The translations under genes were made by a program, and so were the position numbers. From NCBI GenBank assembly GCA_029203105.1, contig CP119318.1, positions 1,688,501 to 1,752,500 of the forward strand: a stretch of DNA of 64,000 nucleotides. The letters run 5' to 3'. The stretch's first letter is position 1, and each line of letters opens with the position of its first letter. This DNA is from Candidatus Kaistia colombiensis. GTDB lineage: Bacteria; Pseudomonadota; Alphaproteobacteria; Rhizobiales; Kaistiaceae. The notes under the pieces are model-generated. The model saw nothing but the letters and a program-made list of their open reading frames with translations, was not told where the DNA came from and did no database searches. This document shows positions 60,143 through 64,000 of the stretch, one piece after another.

Positions 60143-61474
60143 TTACTGAGCGAAGGCCTTCTTCATGTCGGCGACCACATTGGCGATTGCCTCGTCCTGC
60201 TCCATCTCGCCGGTCCAGTAGCCGGTGAAGTTCTCGGCCATGTTGGTGTAGATGCCCATCGCCTTTGCGCTGGTGGCGCCGTCCATGACGAAGCCGTACT
60301 TGGCGGCATGCTCGCCCATCAGTACCATTTCCGGCCGGTCACCGGCGATTTCGCTCATCGGCCCCTCGGCCAGCGGCGGCGAACCGCCTTCCTTGGCGTA
60401 GAGCTTCATCGGCTCGGCTGTGGCCAGCCAGGTCAGGAACGCCTTCGCTTCGTCCAGCTTGGCCGTGTTCTTGTTGAGGCCGAGGCCGAGGCTGTGGAAG
60501 TGGGTCTTCGGGCCTTCCGAGCCTGCCGGCTCGTGCGAAAGGCCGAGCTTGCCGGCAACCGCCGGATACTTATCACCCGTGAACTCCGGCACCGCGGCGT
60601 TCCACTGCACCATGAAGGCGACCTGGCCGGCGCCGAAGACGCTGTTGGCCTCGCCATACTCATAGGTCGAGCTGTCGCCCGGTGTCGCTTCGTTGTCGGT
60701 GATGATCTTGTAGATCTCGAGGCCGCGCTTGTAGGCGGGCGAGTCGATGGTGATGTTGCCGTCCTTGTCACGCCAGTTGCCGCCATTCGAGGCGACCGTG
60801 CCCTGCCAGAGCATGATGTTGTAGAGCAGGTTCTTCATCTGCAGCACGGTGCCGTAGCGGACCGGGCTGTCGGGGTTGATCGACTTGGTGAAGAACAGCG
60901 CCGAGGCGATGTAGTCGTCCCAATCCCACTGGTCGGCCGGCTTCGGCGACAGTTTCTTGCCGAGGATCTTTCCCGAGATCTCCTCGTATTTCGCCTTCCA
61001 GGCCGGATCGGTATTGAGCTGGTCGATCAGGTCCTTGCGGTAATAGAGGAAATGCAGGCTGAGATCGGTCGGGATGCCGTAGGTTTTGCCTTCGTATTTC
61101 TGCGTCTCGATCGCATTCTTCGAAATGACGTCATAGACCTTGTCGGTGACAAGGTCGTCGATCGGCGTCATGAAGGGGGCGTACAACCCGACGTCGTAGG
61201 TCGAGGTCAGCATGACGTCGAATTCCTTCGAGCCCGCGGCGACGTCGGCCAGCATCTTTTCCTTGAAGCCCTGCTGGCTGAAATAGATGACCGAGGCCTT
61301 CGAGTTGATCTTGGCGCCCTCGGTCGTGTTGTAGAGGTCGAGCACCTTGCGAAAGGCGGATTCGGACGGCTCGCCCGGCCAGGCCAGGATGGTGATGTCG
61401 GCGAGCGCCGTCGAAGCGGAAAGCGCGGTCGCCAGGATGGCGGCGCCGGCCGTCAGGAATTTGGATCTCAACAT
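60143..61474 (-). CDS. CUT1 sugar ABC transporter substrate-binding protein
   Basis: A 443-residue periplasmic binding protein with a signal peptide ending near STALAD. The mature part starts ITILAWPGEPSESAFRKVL and shows DVMLTSTYDVGLYAPF and LHFLYYRKDLIDQL. Ligand unknown. First gene of an importer operon that ends with the PLP enzyme. A palindrome and a plausible promoter lie upstream (61587-61656). Confidence 0.92.
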   Translation of the reverse strand: MLRSKFLTAGAAILATALSASTALADITILAWPGEPSESAFRKVLDLYNTTEGAKINSKASVIYFSQQGFKEKMLADVAAGSKEFDVMLTSTYDVGLYAPFMTPIDDLVTDKVYDVISKNAIETQKYEGKTYGIPTDLSLHFLYYRKDLIDQLNTDPAWKAKYEEISGKILGKKLSPKPADQWDWDDYIASALFFTKSINPDSPVRYGTVLQMKNLLYNIMLWQGTVASNGGNWRDKDGNITIDSPAYKRGLEIYKIITDNEATPGDSSTYEYGEANSVFGAGQVAFMVQWNAAVPEFTGDKYPAVAGKLGLSHEPAGSEGPKTHFHSLGLGLNKNTAKLDEAKAFLTWLATAEPMKLYAKEGGSPPLAEGPMSEIAGDRPEMVLMGEHAAKYGFVMDGATSAKAMGIYTNMAENFTGYWTGEMEQDEAIANVVADMKKAFAQ

Positions 61475-61586
61475 GTTGTTCCCCGTTTCTGATCTCTGGA
61501 CTTAGATGCGCCGTGCCGACCCAAACCTGGACTGCCGGGCTTCTTCGAGCCGGTCTGCCGGGAGGGCTCTACAGCCCGGCGGCGGA

Positions 61587-61599
61587 ATGGATATTCCAT
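61587..61599. promoter_or_regulatory. Palindromic operator candidate upstream of the binding-protein gene
   Basis: ATGGA-TAT-TCCAT has perfect 5-base arms. It stands 113 bases before the binding-protein start in an AT-rich patch, downstream of the predicted promoter, where a repressor would block transcription. Confidence 0.4.
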
Positions 61600-61628
61600 A
61601 TTTATAGAATTGAATTCATTACAACAGA

Positions 61629-61656
61629 ACCCTAACATGGTGACTTGCGGGGTCAA
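61629..61656 (-). promoter_or_regulatory. Possible sigma-70 promoter for the importer operon
   Basis: On the minus strand TTGACC (61656 to 61651) and TAGGGT (61634 to 61629) are 16 bases apart. The -35 is good and the -10 is weak, matching three of six positions. The palindrome at 61587-61599 would lie about 30 bases downstream of the -10. Confidence 0.4.
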
Positions 61657-61751
61657 GGCCCGTTTGACCGAACCCACCGCAGGGGCTGTCCGTGATGAGG
61701 CGTTGCTTTCCGGCGGCCGGAACCCGGCCGCCTTTCGTGCCTCGCTTCGGT

Positions 61752-62756
61752 TCAGTCGAACCGGGCGAGGTTCATCAGGCAATCGCCCGACTGGCTGTGT
61801 GTGTGCAGGCGACGCGTCAGCACGATGCCGCTCTCTTCGAAACGCAGCACAAGCGGCTCTTCCAGCGGCCGCTCGAGGTCGTGCAGCCAGCCGCAAATGT
61901 CGCCGGCCGTGACCGTGTCGCCGATATCAACGGCCGGTTCGAACCAGCCTTCGCGCTCGGCATAGACGAAGAGCGATTGGCCGCCGGTCGACAGCACAAC
62001 GGTCTCGGGACCGCGATCCTCCTCCAGATAGAGGATCGGCCGGCTGGTGATGCCGACGGCTTGCAGCAAGTTGTCGACGGCGCGCTGGGTGACGGCCATG
62101 CTGGTCTTGGTCGCTGTGGCGCCGCCGCCAAATTCGCCCGACAGAGCAATGCAGCCGGCGCGCAGCGCCGCCGCCATCGAGGTCGGCGAATCCGGGCCGT
62201 TATCGGCGATCATGCCGTGGGGAAGCCGCATCGAGCGCATCAGTTCCAGCCCCCGCGCGTAGCGTTCGCCATCTCTCAGCCGCTCGATCAGGCTGCAGAT
62301 CAGGTGGTCCATGCTGGTGCCGCCGGAATGCAGGTCGAGCACGACATCGTGGCGCGGGAAGATCTCGTGCTCGATGAAATGCGCCATCCGCTGTGTCGGG
62401 GTGCCGAAAGGGTTGCCGGGAAAGGCGCGGTTCATGTTGCCGCCGTCGAAGGGCGAGCAGCGCTTGGCCGCCATCACCGCCGGCGTGTTGGCGGCGGTGA
62501 GGATGGTGAGCGAGCCGCGAATGTCGGACGCCTGGATCAGCCGGGTCGCCTTCAGCAGCGTCAGCTCGCCCTCATATTCGTCGCCATGGTTGCCCGCCAT
62601 CAGCACGAGGCTCGGCCCCTCGCCATTCTTGATCCGGCAGACTGGCATCTTGATCTGGTAGTAGGGCGAGCGGTCGATCGAATAGGGGAAGCTGAAAAAG
62701 CCGACCTGCTTGCCGTCCTGATCCCAGGATATGTCGGAAAAGGCGCCCGTATGCAT
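61752..62756 (-). CDS. Succinylglutamate desuccinylase/aspartoacylase family deacylase (DoeB-like)
   Basis: Zinc-dependent amide hydrolase of 334 residues. The metal ligands are in AGNHGDEYEGE (H57, E60) and DLHSGG (H143), and the C-terminal domain is beta-rich. The pattern resembles DoeB, the N-acetyl-diaminobutyrate deacetylase of ectoine breakdown, and other N-acyl-amino-acid deacylases. The gene lies upstream of the importer operon in the same orientation. Together with the PLP dehydratase it suggests use of an acylated amino compound; DoeA-type ectoine hydrolase is not seen here. Confidence 0.83.
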   Translation of the reverse strand: MHTGAFSDISWDQDGKQVGFFSFPYSIDRSPYYQIKMPVCRIKNGEGPSLVLMAGNHGDEYEGELTLLKATRLIQASDIRGSLTILTAANTPAVMAAKRCSPFDGGNMNRAFPGNPFGTPTQRMAHFIEHEIFPRHDVVLDLHSGGTSMDHLICSLIERLRDGERYARGLELMRSMRLPHGMIADNGPDSPTSMAAALRAGCIALSGEFGGGATATKTSMAVTQRAVDNLLQAVGITSRPILYLEEDRGPETVVLSTGGQSLFVYAEREGWFEPAVDIGDTVTAGDICGWLHDLERPLEEPLVLRFEESGIVLTRRLHTHSQSGDCLMNLARFD

Positions 62757-63031
62757 TGTCTAGATCCTTCGTGATTCAAGCCTCTGCGGCGGTTGGGGCT
62801 GCGCCCGCCCCGCCAGGACTTCTGACGTTTCGTTGAAACTGCTGGCCGAAACTTGGTCAAAGAACTTAGCCTGCGACGGCCTCTCGGCGGCGCGGCGGCC
62901 CTGCGCGAGCGGCTCGGGCTGACGGGCCACGCCGGCGCGCATGCCGATCTCGGCGTTCAATGTGCGAACCAGATGCAAATTCCGCCCTCCATCATCTGCT
63001 GGCCGCGCTCCCGAGGCTGGCCACGGTGTGG
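62757..63031. other. 275-base gap between SDR and deacylase genes
   Basis: No conserved reading frame, repeat or clear hairpin is visible on either strand. It may hold the deacylase promoter. Confidence 0.4.
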
Positions 63032-63829
63032 TCAGCGTCCCCGCATGCCGCCGAAGATCATCGCCGAAAGGCCGCCATCGACGCTGATCGTCGAGCCGGT
63101 GATGAAGCTCGAGCCGTCCTCGGCCAGGAATACCGCTGCGGTGGCGACCTCGTGCGGCAGGCCGGGGCGCGCCAGCGCCACCTCGTCGCGCACCTCGCCG
63201 GCTAGCTTCGGTTCGCTGTAGCCGGTGTTGTTGCCGGTCACGTCGACCGGCCCGGGCGCGATCATGTTGACGAGGATCTTGTACTTGGCGAGGTCGACCG
63301 CCATGGCCTTGGTGAGCATGGCGACGCCGCCTTTGGCCGTGACATAGGCCGCCGCGTCCGGCTCCGACAGGAACGAATTGATCGAGCCGACGGTGATGAT
63401 GCGGCCGCCCTCGCCGCCGGCCACCATGGCGCGCGCGGCGGCGCGGCAGGAAAGGAAGGTTCCGGTCAGGTTGACGTCGATGTAGCGGTCCCAATCGGCG
63501 TCGGTCAGATCTATGAAATTGCCAGTGCCGCCCTTGAGCGCGCCGGATGCGACGAAGATGTCGAGGCCGCCGAGCTTCGCCACGGCCTGGTCGGTCGCCG
63601 TCTGGATCGCGTTGCGGTCGGCCAGGTCGCAGGCGATCTTGATGACGCCGGAAGCGTTGAACGGCGTCGCGGCCAGCGGGGCGGCGAGGTCCATCGCGAC
63701 GACCAGAGCGCCCTCGCGGATGAAGGCTTCAACCGTTGCACGGCCGATGCCTCCGGCGGCGCCGGTAACGATGGCGGCCTTGCCGGCCAGGCGGCCGGCC
63801 CGCGCAGATTGTTCGTCCATGTCTTTCAT
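63032..63829 (-). CDS. SDR family oxidoreductase
   Basis: A 265-residue short-chain dehydrogenase: NAD motif TGAAGGIGRA, the catalytic Ser in ITVGSINSF, and Tyr-Lys in YVTAK. Two deviations are visible: the usual NNAG is replaced by VASGALKGG, and Ser-Tyr spacing is normal. It starts at ATG 63829 or 63820. It runs in the same direction as the deacylase and importer operon and may oxidise a hydroxyl on the same substrate. Confidence 0.86.
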   Translation of the reverse strand: MKDMDEQSARAGRLAGKAAIVTGAAGGIGRATVEAFIREGALVVAMDLAAPLAATPFNASGVIKIACDLADRNAIQTATDQAVAKLGGLDIFVASGALKGGTGNFIDLTDADWDRYIDVNLTGTFLSCRAAARAMVAGGEGGRIITVGSINSFLSEPDAAAYVTAKGGVAMLTKAMAVDLAKYKILVNMIAPGPVDVTGNNTGYSEPKLAGEVRDEVALARPGLPHEVATAAVFLAEDGSSFITGSTISVDGGLSAMIFGGMRGR

Positions 63830-63882
63830 CCCCGTCCCGGTTGCGATCCGCGATCCCGGATCGCCGGCTTGGCTTGCCGGGC

Positions 63883-63910
63883 TTGACCTCGTCGGCGAGA
63901 ATGCTAACGT
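63883..63910 (+). promoter_or_regulatory. Possible sigma-70 promoter at the right edge
   Basis: TTGACC (63883-63888) and TAACGT (63905-63910) are 16 bases apart on the plus strand, ahead of an open frame from 63940. The -35 is good; the -10 keeps only the most important positions. Confidence 0.35.
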
Positions 63911-63939
63911 TCCGCTTTAATGAGCGCAATTACACAATT

Positions 63940-64000
63940 ATGGAATCGCATCGGGTGAGCCGAGAGTCAGACGATCGGCCTGTATGGCGTCGTCATGCGC
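63940..64000 (+). CDS. Possible start of a rightward gene (truncated by window edge)
   Basis: From ATG 63940 the frame is open to the end of the window (20 codons, MESHRVSRESDDRPVWRRHA); GTG 63955 is an alternative start. No clear ribosome binding site is visible. Its position, divergent from the SDR/deacylase/importer genes, would suit a regulator of that set, but nothing in 20 residues proves this. Confidence 0.3.
   Translation, partial: MESHRVSRESDDRPVWRRHA

Overview
The window is a high-GC stretch of an alphaproteobacterial chromosome, most likely Hyphomicrobiales (Rhizobiales). The grounds are the acetoacetyl-CoA synthetase/xseA/rsmE core genes, the very large number of ABC importers with acid-sugar catabolic genes, and two families of interspersed palindromic repeats. 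I do not trust a genus-level guess. I saw no rRNA, tRNA, CRISPR array, insertion sequence, phage gene or replication origin.

Region 1 (1-9.8 kb) is core-like: the 3' part of an acetoacetyl-CoA synthetase, xseA, rsmE, an Fe(3+) importer (binding protein plus fused permease, no ATPase), an acetolactate-synthase-like ThDP enzyme, and two secreted proteins of unknown role. Region 2 (9.8-19.2 kb) turns to plant or host carbohydrates: a GH2 beta-mannosidase, transaldolase, a GH127 beta-L-arabinofuranosidase, a hydroxyproline pair (FAD dehydrogenase plus 4-hydroxyproline 2-epimerase) and a xylitol-dehydrogenase-type enzyme.

Region 3 (19.3-34.2 kb) is a divergent acid-sugar regulon around an IclR regulator. 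Leftward lies a complete CUT1 sugar importer followed by an enolase-superfamily dehydratase, a 2-keto-3-deoxy-L-fuconate-dehydrogenase-like SDR and a MaoC protein. Rightward lie a sugar lactonase, a RhaM-like mutarotase, a Gfo/Idh oxidoreductase, a second MaoC protein that lacks the usual catalytic His, a CaiB/BaiF CoA-transferase, a solute-binding-protein-like protein with no signal peptide, and a LacI regulator. This looks like non-phosphorylative L-fucose/L-rhamnose-type catabolism, but the usual terminal hydrolase is not seen and CoA-linked genes sit in its place.

Region 4 (34.2-49.5 kb) is a second sugar-acid gene set: an amino-acid-type importer without ATPase, two enolase-superfamily dehydratases, a split transketolase, an SDR, an HpcH/HpaI aldolase, two D-2-hydroxyacid dehydrogenases, a CUT1 importer without ATPase, and a GntR/FCD regulator. 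The SDR/transketolase promoter carries a GntR(LacI-family)-like palindrome, and the importer and hydroxyacid dehydrogenase promoters share a TTGTTAACAA-type palindrome.

Region 5 (49.5-57.2 kb) pairs an Ldh-family dehydrogenase, a BtpA/SgcQ-family protein and a DeoR regulator with a divergent complete CUT1 importer of unknown substrate. Region 6 (57.3-64 kb) combines a threonine-dehydratase-like PLP enzyme, another CUT1 importer without ATPase, a DoeB-like zinc deacylase, an SDR and the possible start of another gene.

Two window-wide patterns stand out. All six importers have a strong hairpin or palindromic repeat between the binding-protein gene and the next permease gene, and four of the six have no ATPase gene nearby although two general CUT1-type ATPases are encoded here.
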